From: Planctomycetaceae bacterium
GTDB taxonomy: Bacteria > Planctomycetota > Planctomycetia > Planctomycetales > Planctomycetaceae
Assembly: GCA_002724415.1 (NCBI GenBank)
Contig: PBOU01000031.1
Span: 13,620-73,383 of the forward strand
DNA: 59,764 nt
Reading direction: 5' to 3'
Below the pieces are notes generated by a model. The model ran no database searches. It had not been told where the DNA came from and worked only from the letters and a program-made list of their open reading frames with translations. How positions within the stretch are numbered: position 1 is the first letter of the stretch; each line of letters starts with the position of its first letter. Shown here in pieces: positions 1 through 8,454 of this stretch. A program made the position numbers and the translations under genes.

Positions 1-246
1 GTGTTGGCCCGGCATGGCGTGGAACCGATCACCTCCATCGGTGAAGCCTTTGATCCGGCAGTGCATGAGGCGATTCAGCAGGTGCCCAGCGACGATCATG
101 AGCCGATGACGGTGATCGAGGAAGTGGAACAAGGGTTCCGCCTCGGTGACCGTGTTGTGCGACCGGCCAAAGTGATCGTGTCCATGGCTTCGCCAGTGGC
201 GGAGGTTGAGACGACTGGTGAAGAGACGACTGGTGAGGAGAACTGA
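1..246 (+). CDS. grpE: GrpE nucleotide exchange factor, C-terminal part (5' truncated)
   Basis: Only the last 81 codons are in the window; the gene begins upstream. The residues match the C-terminal beta-domain of GrpE, including the segments GVEPITSIGEAFDP, HEAIQQV and the closing GFRLGDRVVRPAKVIV. GrpE releases ADP from DnaK in the cytosolic Hsp70 cycle; this terminal domain contacts the DnaK nucleotide-binding domain. After the conserved end there is a short acidic tail made by a tandem duplication (ETTGE twice). The stop codon overlaps the ATG of the next gene by one base, suggesting cotranscription. Confidence 0.93.
   Translation: MLARHGVEPITSIGEAFDPAVHEAIQQVPSDDHEPMTVIEEVEQGFRLGDRVVRPAKVIVSMASPVAEVETTGEETTGEEN
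208..237 (+). repeat. 15-bp tandem duplication in the grpE tail
   Basis: Two adjacent copies of GAGACGACTGGTGA(A/G) encode ETTGE-ETTGE at the extreme C-terminus of GrpE, after the conserved domain. The unit is a multiple of three, so the reading frame is kept. It looks like a recent in-frame slippage duplication in a disordered tail. Confidence 0.85.
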
Positions 247-572
247 TGCCGACCTATGACTACGAGTGTCGCGAGTGTGGTCATCGCTGGGAGTTGTTCC
301 AGCGGATGAGTGAGAATCCGAAACGGAAGTGTCCCGAGTGCGGTCGATTGAAGGCGAAACGCCTGATCGGTCCGGGAGCGGGCATCATTTTCAAGGGATC
401 CGGTTTCTACCAGACCGACTATCGCAGCCAGTCGTACAAGGATGACGCCAAGGCTGACAAACAGGCCCAGAAGTCGGCATCCGAGAAATCGTCCTCCGAT
501 TCCAAGAGCTCGAAATCCGAGTCGACGCCGAAGTCGGGTTCGGGATCGTCATCGGGCAAGTCCGACACGTGA
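246..572 (+). CDS. FmdB-family putative regulatory zinc-ribbon protein
   Basis: A 108-residue protein starting with the typical FmdB pattern MPTYDYEC. Four cysteines (C8, C11, C29, C32) form a CxxC...CxxC zinc ribbon within the first 35 residues, and residues to about 60 complete the usual FmdB domain (GSGFYQTDYR). Residues 65-108 are a Ser/Lys-rich low-complexity tail, as in many family members. The ATG shares its A with the grpE stop codon. The family is named for a putative regulator of formamidase genes, but its molecular role is unproven. Placement beside grpE suggests a housekeeping or stress role. Confidence 0.9.
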   Translation: MPTYDYECRECGHRWELFQRMSENPKRKCPECGRLKAKRLIGPGAGIIFKGSGFYQTDYRSQSYKDDAKADKQAQKSASEKSSSDSKSSKSESTPKSGSGSSSGKSDT

Positions 573-624
573 AATTGTTCCCGTTGGTGGGAATCGCGAC
601 CGTTGGTCTGGTTAGAATCAGGGG

Positions 625-2889
625 ATGGCGATTCGTTCGATACTTGTGGCTGGGTTGCTTGTCGGCGCCGTTGTCGCGGCTGAACCCGAGGTGGAGCAGG
701 CTCCGCACTGGGCCTATCAGCCGCTGAACACGTCGGTGCCGGCCGGTCTGCCAGATCCTGGGCGGACCCGGAATCCGATTGATCACTTTGTCGCGCGCCG
801 ACTCGAGAGTTTGCGGATCGCTCCGGCCCCTGTGGCCGATCGGTCCACGTTGATTCGCCGTGTGACCCTCGACCTGACCGGGTTGTTGCCCGAGCCGGCC
901 GACGTGGCCCGGTTCCTGGCCGACCGACGCCCCGGGGCCTGGGAACGCGTGGTTGATCGCCTGCTGGCGAGTCCACATTACGGTGAACATTTTGCCCGCG
1001 AGTGGATGGACCTGACGCACTACGCCGATAGCGATGGCTACCTGACCGACCAGTTGCGACCGGTGGCCTGGCGGTTTCGGCAGTGGCTGGTTGGACAACT
1101 CAATGCCGACACGCCCTTTGACCTGCTGACGTTGAGACAGCTTGCTGGTGACCTGCTGCCCAAAGCGACTCTTGAGGATCGCCTGGGAACTGGTTTCCTC
1201 CGACAGACCTTGAGCAATCGCGAGGGGGGCGCCGATCCCGAGGAATTTCGGGTCAAGCAGATCGTCGATCGCACCGAGACGGTCGCGGCGGTGTGGCTGG
1301 GATTGACGATCGGTTGTGCCCGGTGTCACGACCACAAGTACGACAAGTTGTCGCAGCGCGAGTTCTTTGGGCTGTATGCATTCCTGAACACCGCGGATGA
1401 GGTCAATCTGTATGCCCCGTTGCCTGGCCAGTCAGAGCCGTACGAGTCGGCCCTGGCAACCTACAACAAGAAGCGGGACGAACTGCTGAAGCCCCTGGGT
1501 GACAAGCTGGCCGTGTTGCAGGCGCGGTGGGAGGCTCGCTTGCTGGAAGCGGCCGCTCGCCCGGGACGTGATTTCCGTTGGGATCGTCGCTGGGAAGTAC
1601 TGGGCCTGGTCTGGGGTGGTCAGTTGGGCGAGGGGCAATTGGAGGGCTGGGAGATCGTCAAGCGTGACGTGCACCTGCGGACTCGTGACGAGAAGGATCG
1701 GCTGCTGTTGTACTTCCTGGGCCACGGGGAACTGATTGACCCGGCACAGTTCAAGGCGCTGAAACTGGGGGAACTCAAGAACAAGCTTGTCGCCCTCCGG
1801 TCGAAAGTCCCCTGGCCCACCCGGGCGCCGACGATGCGCGAGGCGAGGATTCCGCGGCAGGCGTTCGTCCAGGTTCGTGGCGATTTTCGTGTGCGGGGTG
1901 AGGCGGTGGATGCGACGCCTCCGGCCGTGTTGCCCCCGCTGATGGCTTCCGGAACCCGTGACCGCCTGAGCCTGGCTCGCTGGTTGGTCTCGGGCCGCCA
2001 CCCGTTGACCGCACGGGTTGTCGTCAACCGCATGTGGCAACACTTCTTTGGTACCGGGTTGGTTCGTTCCTCCGACGACTTCGGTGTCCGGGGCGAACAG
2101 CCCTCGCACCCCCGGCTTCTCGATTGGCTCTCCGGCGAATTCCGTGACCGCGGCTGGTCGGTCAAGCGAATGCACCGGCTGATTGTCACCAGTGCCACCT
2201 ATCGCCAGTCGTCGATCCATCGCCCTGAACTCGAAACAACCGACCCGGGAAACCGGTTGCTGGCACGGCAACTTTCCAAGCGGGTGTCGGCCGAGGTGAT
2301 TCGTGACACGGCGCTGCAGGTGTCGGGATTGCTGTGCCGCCACGTGGGTGGCCCCAGTGTCCGACCGCCACAGCCCGAGAGCGTGACGAGCGAGGCGTAC
2401 GGCAACAGTTGGGTGCCCAGCACGGGCGCCGATCGCTACCGTCGGGCGATTTACACGTTCATCCAGCGGACCACTCCTTTTGCCCAGGGAAAGACGTTTG
2501 ATGCTCCCAGTCCGGGCAAGACGTGCACTCATCGCGAACGGTCCAATACCCCGCTGCAGGCACTGACGCTGCTCAACGATCCGGTTTTCGTCGAGTGTGC
2601 TCAGTCACTGGCTGCCGGGATGCTCCAACGGGCACCCGCTGGGGACACCTCGCGACTGCAGTGGCTGATGCGGCGTTGTCTGTGCCGCGAGGGGACCGAG
2701 TTGGAACTGGAGCGGTTGGCGGCACACCTGGCGTCTCAGCGACAGATCTTCTCCAACGGTGAAGCCGCCGAATCGGCCGGTCGTGTGGCCGGAGTCGCCT
2801 CGCGGCACGCGGCGCCCGACGAGGCGGCCGCCTGGGTCGTCATCGCCAGCGTTTTTATGAATCTTCACGAGTTCATCACCCGAGACTGA
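625..2889 (+). CDS. DUF1549/DUF1553 secreted protein, no PSCyt1 domain
   Basis: A 754-residue exported protein. Residues 1-19 look like a signal peptide ending near AEPEV. DUF1549 (PSCyt2) covers roughly residues 45-255 and ends with a CARCHDHKYD motif (residues 231-235 are CxxCH, a c-type heme site). DUF1553 (PSD1) occupies about 445-750, with the typical segments WLVSGRHPLTARVVVNRMW, RRAIYTF and HRERSNTPLQAL. The usual N-terminal PSCyt1 cytochrome domain is missing. The next gene, a DUF1501 protein, begins 4 bases after the stop, so the two are surely an operon. The biochemical function of the family is unknown; an extracytoplasmic redox or catabolic role is inferred. Confidence 0.93.
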   Translation: MAIRSILVAGLLVGAVVAAEPEVEQAPHWAYQPLNTSVPAGLPDPGRTRNPIDHFVARRLESLRIAPAPVADRSTLIRRVTLDLTGLLPEPADVARFLADRRPGAWERVVDRLLASPHYGEHFAREWMDLTHYADSDGYLTDQLRPVAWRFRQWLVGQLNADTPFDLLTLRQLAGDLLPKATLEDRLGTGFLRQTLSNREGGADPEEFRVKQIVDRTETVAAVWLGLTIGCARCHDHKYDKLSQREFFGLYAFLNTADEVNLYAPLPGQSEPYESALATYNKKRDELLKPLGDKLAVLQARWEARLLEAAARPGRDFRWDRRWEVLGLVWGGQLGEGQLEGWEIVKRDVHLRTRDEKDRLLLYFLGHGELIDPAQFKALKLGELKNKLVALRSKVPWPTRAPTMREARIPRQAFVQVRGDFRVRGEAVDATPPAVLPPLMASGTRDRLSLARWLVSGRHPLTARVVVNRMWQHFFGTGLVRSSDDFGVRGEQPSHPRLLDWLSGEFRDRGWSVKRMHRLIVTSATYRQSSIHRPELETTDPGNRLLARQLSKRVSAEVIRDTALQVSGLLCRHVGGPSVRPPQPESVTSEAYGNSWVPSTGADRYRRAIYTFIQRTTPFAQGKTFDAPSPGKTCTHRERSNTPLQALTLLNDPVFVECAQSLAAGMLQRAPAGDTSRLQWLMRRCLCREGTELELERLAAHLASQRQIFSNGEAAESAGRVAGVASRHAAPDEAAAWVVIASVFMNLHEFITRD

Positions 2890-2893
2890 CACG

Positions 2894-4348
2894 GTGACCG
2901 AATTGTCCACGTCATCCGCCGGCTTCCTGTCACGATCGTTGGGCCGCCGTGCCTTCCTGCAGCGGACAGCCTGTGGACTGGGCACTGTCGCGCTGGGGAA
3001 CCTCTTGTCGCGAGATGGCCTGGGAGCCGGTCGCACTCATCCGCTGGCTGCTCACGAACCGCACTTCGCTCCGCGGGCTCGCAACGTGATTTTCATCTTC
3101 ATGGCCGGTGCCCCCAGCCAACTGGATCTTTTCGATCCCAAGCCGGCAATGCGGAAACTCCACGGCCAGCCCGTTCCGTCGTCTTTCCTGGCCGGTCTCG
3201 AGGACCCCTTGATCAAGGGCAGTGCCCGGGTCTTCGCCTCGCCACGGACATTTCAACACCACGGCGAGTCGGGCATCGAGTACTCCGACTACGTCAGCCA
3301 CCTGGGTGGCGTGGCCGACCAGGCGTGCATGGTCCGTAGCGTTTACACCGACGTGGCCAATCATCATCCGGCCCAGTTGATCATGAACTGTGGGACAAAC
3401 ATCTGGGGTCACCCCTCATTCGGATCCTGGGTCAGTTGGGGGTTGGGCAACGCAGCGGACAACATGCCCGGATTCGTCGTGCTGCTCTCCAATTCCGGTC
3501 ATGGTGTCGACGGCGGTGCCTCGCTGTGGTCCAACGGCTTTTTGCCATCGATCTACCGTGGCACGACGTTCCGCAGCAGTGGAGATCCGATCCTGCACCT
3601 GGCCAATCCCGAGGGGATGACCCGTGGGGTGCAGGCAGGACGGTTGCAGGCTGTTGCCGATCTGAACCGGTTGAGGAGCCAGAGAACCGGGGACACCGAG
3701 ATTGCCGCGAGGATGGCCAATTATGAATTGGCCTACCGCATGCAGTCGGCCGGACCCGAGTTGCTGGACTTCTCCGGCGAATCCCGCGACACGCACCGGC
3801 TCTATGGGCTCGATGCCGAAAAGACCCGCTGGTTTGGTACCAATTGCCTCTTGGCCCGCAGGATGGTCGAGCGCGGAGTTCGTTTCGTCCAGTTGTATCA
3901 TTCGACATGGGACGATCATTCCAACCTCAATGCCAACCTCAAGACCAACTGCGACATGACCGACCTGCCGGCGGCCGGGTTGATCACCGACCTCGCCCAG
4001 CGGGGCTTGCTCGAGGACACGCTGGTTGTCTGGGGCGGCGAGTTTGGTCGGACGCCAATGAACGAGGTCCGGCGTTCGCCGTCCAAGGGGAACGAGGGAC
4101 GGGATCACCACAGGTATGCCTTCTCGATGTTGTTCTATGGTGGTGGCATTCGTGGCGGGACGGTGATTGGAAAGACTGACGAATTGGGCTACCACGCGGC
4201 CGAGGATCCCGTTCATGTTCATGATCTGCAGGCAACGATGTTGCATTGCCTGGGATTTGATCACGAACTCCTGACCTACCGGCACCAGGGACGCGATTTC
4301 CGGCTGACCGACGTGGGTGGGGAGATCGTCGAGGGCATGTTGGCCTAG
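2894..4348 (+). CDS. DUF1501 Tat-exported protein, partner of the DUF1549 gene
   Basis: A 484-residue protein with a GTG start 4 bases after the preceding stop. A Tat signal is visible (RRAFLQRTACGLG near residues 17-29). The DUF1501 family has an alkaline-phosphatase/sulfatase-like fold. Hallmarks here are FMAGAPSQLDLFDPKPAM, WDDHSNLN and GGEFGRTP followed by GRDHH. The central motif is WDDH where other family members in this window have WDTH, and the early FDPKPAM motif groups it with the protein at 22527-23972. Substrate and activity are not known. It probably acts outside the cytoplasmic membrane with its DUF1549 partner. Confidence 0.92.
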   Translation: MTELSTSSAGFLSRSLGRRAFLQRTACGLGTVALGNLLSRDGLGAGRTHPLAAHEPHFAPRARNVIFIFMAGAPSQLDLFDPKPAMRKLHGQPVPSSFLAGLEDPLIKGSARVFASPRTFQHHGESGIEYSDYVSHLGGVADQACMVRSVYTDVANHHPAQLIMNCGTNIWGHPSFGSWVSWGLGNAADNMPGFVVLLSNSGHGVDGGASLWSNGFLPSIYRGTTFRSSGDPILHLANPEGMTRGVQAGRLQAVADLNRLRSQRTGDTEIAARMANYELAYRMQSAGPELLDFSGESRDTHRLYGLDAEKTRWFGTNCLLARRMVERGVRFVQLYHSTWDDHSNLNANLKTNCDMTDLPAAGLITDLAQRGLLEDTLVVWGGEFGRTPMNEVRRSPSKGNEGRDHHRYAFSMLFYGGGIRGGTVIGKTDELGYHAAEDPVHVHDLQATMLHCLGFDHELLTYRHQGRDFRLTDVGGEIVEGMLA

Positions 4349-4353
4349 GAAGG

Positions 4354-5112
4354 TCACATGCCCTTGCCCGTCCAGCCCCCGTCGACGACCAGATCGATGC
4401 CGGTGACATAGCTCGAGGCGTCACTGGCCAGGAACAGGCAGGGCCCCAGCAGTTCCTCGGGCTGTCCCCAGCGTCCCATCATGGTCCTGGCCGATCGTTC
4501 CGCCTGCCGTTGTGGGTCGAGAAAACTGGCCCGGGTCATGTCGGTCACGATGTATCCGGGGCAGATCGTATTGACCCGGACATCCCGGGTGGCGAAGTCA
4601 TTGGCCATGGCCTTGGAGAGGTGTCTCAGGCCGGCCTTGGCAGCCGAGTAGGATGGATTGCCGGGCATGGCGACGATGCCCGCGATACTGGCGATGTGGA
4701 TAATCGAACCGCCGCCGGTCTCGGCCATGGCCGTGGCGGCGGCGCGGGCCATGCGGAAGGCCCCGCTGAGGTTCACGTCCAGCGTGGTATTCCAGGTGGC
4801 GTCGTCGTAGGGCGGGGCTCCGGGCAACGTGATGGCGGCGTTGTTGATCAGGACGTCGACTCGCCCAAATGCCTCGACTGTTTTCTCGACGATCCTCTGG
4901 CCGGCATCGGGGTCGGCCATGTCGGCTCGCACCTCCAGCACTTGATCCGCATCGTAGGCAGCGACCTGTTCGGTCAGTGACTCGGATCGGGCCGAGAGCA
5001 CAACCCGGGCACCGTGGTCGAGGAATCCCTCGGCGACGGCCCGTCCGATTCCACGGCTCGCGCCGGTTATGATCACCACTTTTTCTGAGACATCAAAGAG
5101 ATCGGCTGGCAT
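4354..5112 (-). CDS. SDR-family NAD(P)-dependent oxidoreductase
   Basis: A 252-residue short-chain dehydrogenase. The Rossmann motif TGASRGIGRA lies near residues 15-24, NNAAIT follows in the middle, and the catalytic YSAAK is in NPSYSAAKAG. The end (ASDASSYVTGIDLVVDGGWTG) is typical of FabG/gluconate-dehydrogenase-like classical SDRs. The chosen ATG is at 5112: an upstream in-frame extension would run into the divergent cytochrome gene and lacks SDR similarity. The substrate cannot be read from the sequence; sugars or hydroxyacids are likely given the neighbours. It converges on the DUF1501 gene with a 5-base gap. Confidence 0.88.
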   Translation of the reverse strand: MPADLFDVSEKVVIITGASRGIGRAVAEGFLDHGARVVLSARSESLTEQVAAYDADQVLEVRADMADPDAGQRIVEKTVEAFGRVDVLINNAAITLPGAPPYDDATWNTTLDVNLSGAFRMARAAATAMAETGGGSIIHIASIAGIVAMPGNPSYSAAKAGLRHLSKAMANDFATRDVRVNTICPGYIVTDMTRASFLDPQRQAERSARTMMGRWGQPEELLGPCLFLASDASSYVTGIDLVVDGGWTGKGM

Positions 5113-5214
5113 CGAGCAGTTCCCGGTGTGGGAGTGGGGCGGGGAGCACACATCATAAGCGGTGACTCCTTGACAGTCGAAGCGGGCGGTCCGGATGATA
5201 AACGCTTCCTGACC

Positions 5215-6468
5215 ATGCGTGCTCGAATAGTTCCAGTCATTGTTGTCGTGATGATTGCCGGCTTTGGCCTGGCCGGGTGGCAGGTGCGCGGTGTGCTGGC
5301 ACCGGCCGAAACGCGGACAACCATCCTGTTCAACCAGGGTCTCAATCCCGTCGTCACCGGTGCGCCCTCCGGGTGGACCAACGCCTGGTGCGGATCGTGC
5401 CACGAGCGTGAGTACCAGCAGTGGCAGGGCAGCCGGCACAACGTGGCCGCGTCGGCGCACAATTTCGAGGTCGAGTGCCTGGAAGCTGGCAGTGGTCGCC
5501 AGCAGTACTGCCTGAATTGTCACGCACCACGAATTGGAGCTGGTGGGCTGCCCACCTCGGAACCACCGTCACTCGACGAAGCCTATCGGCAACAGCCGGA
5601 GTGGCTGGTCGCAGGAGTGGATTGCCTGGGGTGTCATGTTCGTGACGGGGTCGTGGTCGCCACAAAGGTGACCCAGAAGGGGATCGCCAAGCACGCGATG
5701 CGGAAAGATCCGGCGCTCGGGCAGGCTGAATTCTGTGCGGGATGCCATCAGTTTGCGTTCAAGGACCTCGACCTGCCCGATCGATTCCATGGTGCCTTGC
5801 AACAAGCCAGCCTGGAGGAGTTTCTCGAGTACCGGGCCGCGGGTGGTGTCGAAACGCGGTGCCACGACTGCCACATGCCTCGCGGGGGCCACCGGATGCC
5901 CGGTGGCTATGACGACAAGATGATCCGGCAGGCCGTGGGCATGGAACTGGATGCCGAGTGGATCGAGCCGGGGCGGGAATTGCAGGTGACCGTCAGCCTG
6001 CGGACCGGTCGTGTCGGACACCGTGTTCCCGGAGGCGAGGAATTGAGATTCCTGACGGTGCGGACCGAGGTGCTCGATGACCAGGGACGTCAGGTTGGTG
6101 CCCACGAGCCGGTTGGCCCGGCGGAGGCCGACGAGGTTGTGGTCACCGACAGGGAGTCAGCCGCGTGGCCGATCGTTGAGACGTTGCGGCGTCACATGGG
6201 CGATCGTGAACACGGGCGCAACCTGCAGGCCCCGCCGGCCCCCGATACCAGGCTGAAACCTGGTGAAACAAGACGATACACCTACCGGGTCACCCTGGAA
6301 CCTCGAACTCCCGTCCAACCGGTGACGGTCCGTAGCCGGTTGTGGTACCACCTGATGCACGATGGCAAGGCGGAGTTGTTTGGTCACCAACTCAAGGACG
6401 TTCAGCGCGTTGTGCGAGAGAACGAAGTTCATATGGGTGTCCCGGCCGAATCACCTACGGATCGGTGA
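5215..6468 (+). CDS. Pentaheme c-type cytochrome (cytochrome c554-like)
   Basis: A 417-residue protein with an N-terminal membrane anchor or signal (residues 4-21, hydrophobic). Five CxxCH heme motifs occur: CGSCH at 59, CLNCH at 99, CLGCH at 137, CAGCH at 174 and CHDCH at 216. The second half (about 245-417) has no heme motif and is rich in beta-like sequence. The pattern resembles the multiheme cytochrome c554/NrfA-like group. It should carry electrons outside the cytoplasmic membrane. ATG 5215 was chosen because the hydrophobic segment follows it directly; an upstream in-frame ATG at 5128 would add a charged leader. No electron-transfer partner gene is adjacent. Confidence 0.85.
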   Translation: MRARIVPVIVVVMIAGFGLAGWQVRGVLAPAETRTTILFNQGLNPVVTGAPSGWTNAWCGSCHEREYQQWQGSRHNVAASAHNFEVECLEAGSGRQQYCLNCHAPRIGAGGLPTSEPPSLDEAYRQQPEWLVAGVDCLGCHVRDGVVVATKVTQKGIAKHAMRKDPALGQAEFCAGCHQFAFKDLDLPDRFHGALQQASLEEFLEYRAAGGVETRCHDCHMPRGGHRMPGGYDDKMIRQAVGMELDAEWIEPGRELQVTVSLRTGRVGHRVPGGEELRFLTVRTEVLDDQGRQVGAHEPVGPAEADEVVVTDRESAAWPIVETLRRHMGDREHGRNLQAPPAPDTRLKPGETRRYTYRVTLEPRTPVQPVTVRSRLWYHLMHDGKAELFGHQLKDVQRVVRENEVHMGVPAESPTDR

Positions 6469-6640
6469 TTGTCTCGACCAGTTCGTGTGTCTGGGGCATG
6501 TGAACCATCGGTGGCATCCAGTGCCGATACTGTTCCAGGCCCGATCGCTTCCACAGCGTGTCCTCGGACCATTCCGAACGAATTCGTTCGCATTCACGAC
6601 GAATCTCTGCTGGTGTGGGAGTGAATTCTTGTCGGGCCAT
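6455..6640 (-). CDS. Small conserved-looking protein, unknown function
   Basis: A 61-residue basic/acidic protein with many Arg, Glu and Trp residues (IRRECERIRSEWSE). It has no signal peptide or membrane segment, so it should be cytosolic. The ATG is preceded by a strong GGAGG Shine-Dalgarno sequence at a spacing of about 8 bases, which is unusual in this window and supports translation. It overlaps the 3' end of the cytochrome gene tail-to-tail by 14 bases. I recall similar short proteins in planctomycete genomes but cannot assign a function. Confidence 0.7.
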   Translation of the reverse strand: MARQEFTPTPAEIRRECERIRSEWSEDTLWKRSGLEQYRHWMPPMVHMPQTHELVETITDP

Positions 6641-6880
6641 GGCTGCTTCCTCCGGCTATGGGAGAAGGGAAAGTGTGAAGTGAGAGTGAGTGAAGGTCTC
6701 CTCAGTTGTGTGCCAGAAGAAGTTGCAAGGACTGTGCCGAAGAACAGAAAAGACGCAAGGCACTGCCAAGCAATCACTTACATCACATGCCCTGTCAGGC
6801 AGCATGTGGCGCATTCCGCGACACTTGTATCGAATTGATACACGAAATTGCGGCGAGCGAGTCGTGAGGAGGTCGCTCGA
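6641..6880. other. Intergenic stretch with a short inverted repeat
   Basis: About 240 bases with no convincing gene, lying downstream of the amidohydrolase gene and upstream of the 61-residue gene, both on the minus strand. It is less GC-rich than the surroundings. It holds a 6-bp inverted repeat, TGTATC...GATACA, at 6826-6842 separated by 5 bases, which could be an operator half-site pair. I found no strong promoter. Confidence 0.4.
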
Positions 6881-8443
6881 CTATCGCTCGTAACGGAGAG
6901 ATCGCCCCGGCATCGGGCCATCGAAACTGGCTGTTTGGCCACTCTCGAGGATCACCTCGCCGTTGACGACAACCAGATCGATGCCCTCGGCTGTCTGGTG
7001 GGGATCTTCGTAGGTGGCCGTGTCGGTCACGGTGTCGGCGTCGAAGACGACCAGGTCGGCCAGTGCGTTTTGTGCAATGCGACCCCGGTCCTTGAGCCCG
7101 TAGGCGTGGGCCGACTTGGCCGTGAGCTTGGCAACCGCGTCTTCAAGAGAGAACAGTTTTTTGTCCCGGACACACGGGCCGATAATTCGCGGTGCCGTGC
7201 CGTAGACTCGTGGATGCACGGTTCCGCCGTCATGGTAGATGCCGTCGGATCCGATCACGCATTTTTCGTGTTGCAGCAGGGGTTCGATCTTCTCGTCTGC
7301 TCCCTCGTTGAACACGATCAGTGGAGCCAGTCGTTCTTCGATGAGCAGGCTGTACAGGGCATCCTCGATGGGCAGCCCGACCTCATCGACGTACTCGTCG
7401 AGTGTTCGGCCCTGGAAGGCGGTGTTGTCCTTGCCGGGTACCCAGGCCAGGGTCATTCGATCGAGGTTCAGCGGATAGGCTTCCAGTGCCTGGCGGAAGT
7501 GGGCCCGCACAATCGGGTCCGCCAGCCGTGACAGGGCCCCCAGTGGTCCGTCGTCCCAGGCCTCGTAGGGCAGCAGGTAGTTGAGCATCGTCGACCCGGG
7601 CTGGTACGGGTAGCACTCGTAGGAAAATTCGACCTCGTTGCTCGCCTCGTCGAAGAGTTCCAGCAACGCCTCGACGGTCTGTTCATCCCGTCCCTTGACG
7701 TGGGAGATGTGGACACGACAACCGGATCGCTTCCCGATCTCGACCGCCTCTCGAATCCCATCAATGATCCCCTTCTTGTAGCGGACGTGTGTGGTGTAGA
7801 CGCCGTCGTACTCGGCTATCACCTTGCACGCCTCGACCAGTTCATCGGTCGTGGTGTAGCACTGCACGATGTAGTCGAGGCCGGTCGATATGCCGACGGC
7901 ACCGTCCTGCATTCCCTTGTGAATCTCGTCCTGGATCATCCTCATCTGCAGGTCATCCACCCACTGCTTGCCGAAGCCACAGGCCAGCGCGCGGACGTTG
8001 GCGTAGGGGACATGACCGATCGTGTTCTGGACCGTCGTCCGGTCGAACAGGGCCAGGAACTCACCGATCGATTCCCACCCGCGGTACTCATCGAGTCTCA
8101 GGGCATTGAGACCCCGGAGGTAGAACAGCCACTGCTGGGCGGTGTCGGGCCGCACCGGTGCGTAGGAGATGCCGTCGAGCATCAGGACTTCTGTCGTGAA
8201 TCCCTGGGAGGTCTTGGGCAGAAAGTGGGGCCGTTTGAGAAGCCAGCCGTCGGAGTGGTTGTGGACATCGATGAACCCGGGAGCGACGATCCGATTGCTC
8301 GCGTCGTACCGCCTGGCCGCCTCGGAGTCACCGAGATCGCCGATCTCGGTGATCCGATCTCCGGTGATACCGATGTCGGCGGTGAAACGGTCCGAACCGG
8401 TGCCGTCAATAACCGTGCCGCTGTGAAGAATGAGATCGTGCAT
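6881..8443 (-). CDS. D-aminoacylase/N-acyl-D-amino-acid amidohydrolase-like protein
   Basis: A 520-residue cytosolic amidohydrolase-superfamily protein. It begins MHDLILHSGTVIDGTG, the usual beta-sandwich start. Metal-site candidates are DVHNHSD near residue 60, the SHVKG histidine and GSDG in the last third. The end (KTARSAHAYGLKDRG-like, ADLVVFDADTV) is typical of D-aminoacylases and dihydroorotase-like enzymes. The conserved GNCG segment that supplies a metal-binding cysteine in classical D-aminoacylases reads LMLDGISYAP here, so the substrate may differ. An in-frame GTG at 8458 overlaps the preceding SDR stop (GTGA) and is an alternative start giving five more residues. It probably forms an operon with that SDR gene. 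Confidence 0.82.
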   Translation of the reverse strand: MHDLILHSGTVIDGTGSDRFTADIGITGDRITEIGDLGDSEAARRYDASNRIVAPGFIDVHNHSDGWLLKRPHFLPKTSQGFTTEVLMLDGISYAPVRPDTAQQWLFYLRGLNALRLDEYRGWESIGEFLALFDRTTVQNTIGHVPYANVRALACGFGKQWVDDLQMRMIQDEIHKGMQDGAVGISTGLDYIVQCYTTTDELVEACKVIAEYDGVYTTHVRYKKGIIDGIREAVEIGKRSGCRVHISHVKGRDEQTVEALLELFDEASNEVEFSYECYPYQPGSTMLNYLLPYEAWDDGPLGALSRLADPIVRAHFRQALEAYPLNLDRMTLAWVPGKDNTAFQGRTLDEYVDEVGLPIEDALYSLLIEERLAPLIVFNEGADEKIEPLLQHEKCVIGSDGIYHDGGTVHPRVYGTAPRIIGPCVRDKKLFSLEDAVAKLTAKSAHAYGLKDRGRIAQNALADLVVFDADTVTDTATYEDPHQTAEGIDLVVVNGEVILESGQTASFDGPMPGRSLRYER

Positions 8444-8454
8444 GGAAGGGGTGA

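Noticed and set aside
6826-6842. TGTATC...GATACA inverted repeat as a terminator of the amidohydrolase gene.
   Set aside because: The arms are only 6 bp, AT-rich and without a T-run. It is recorded as a possible operator instead.
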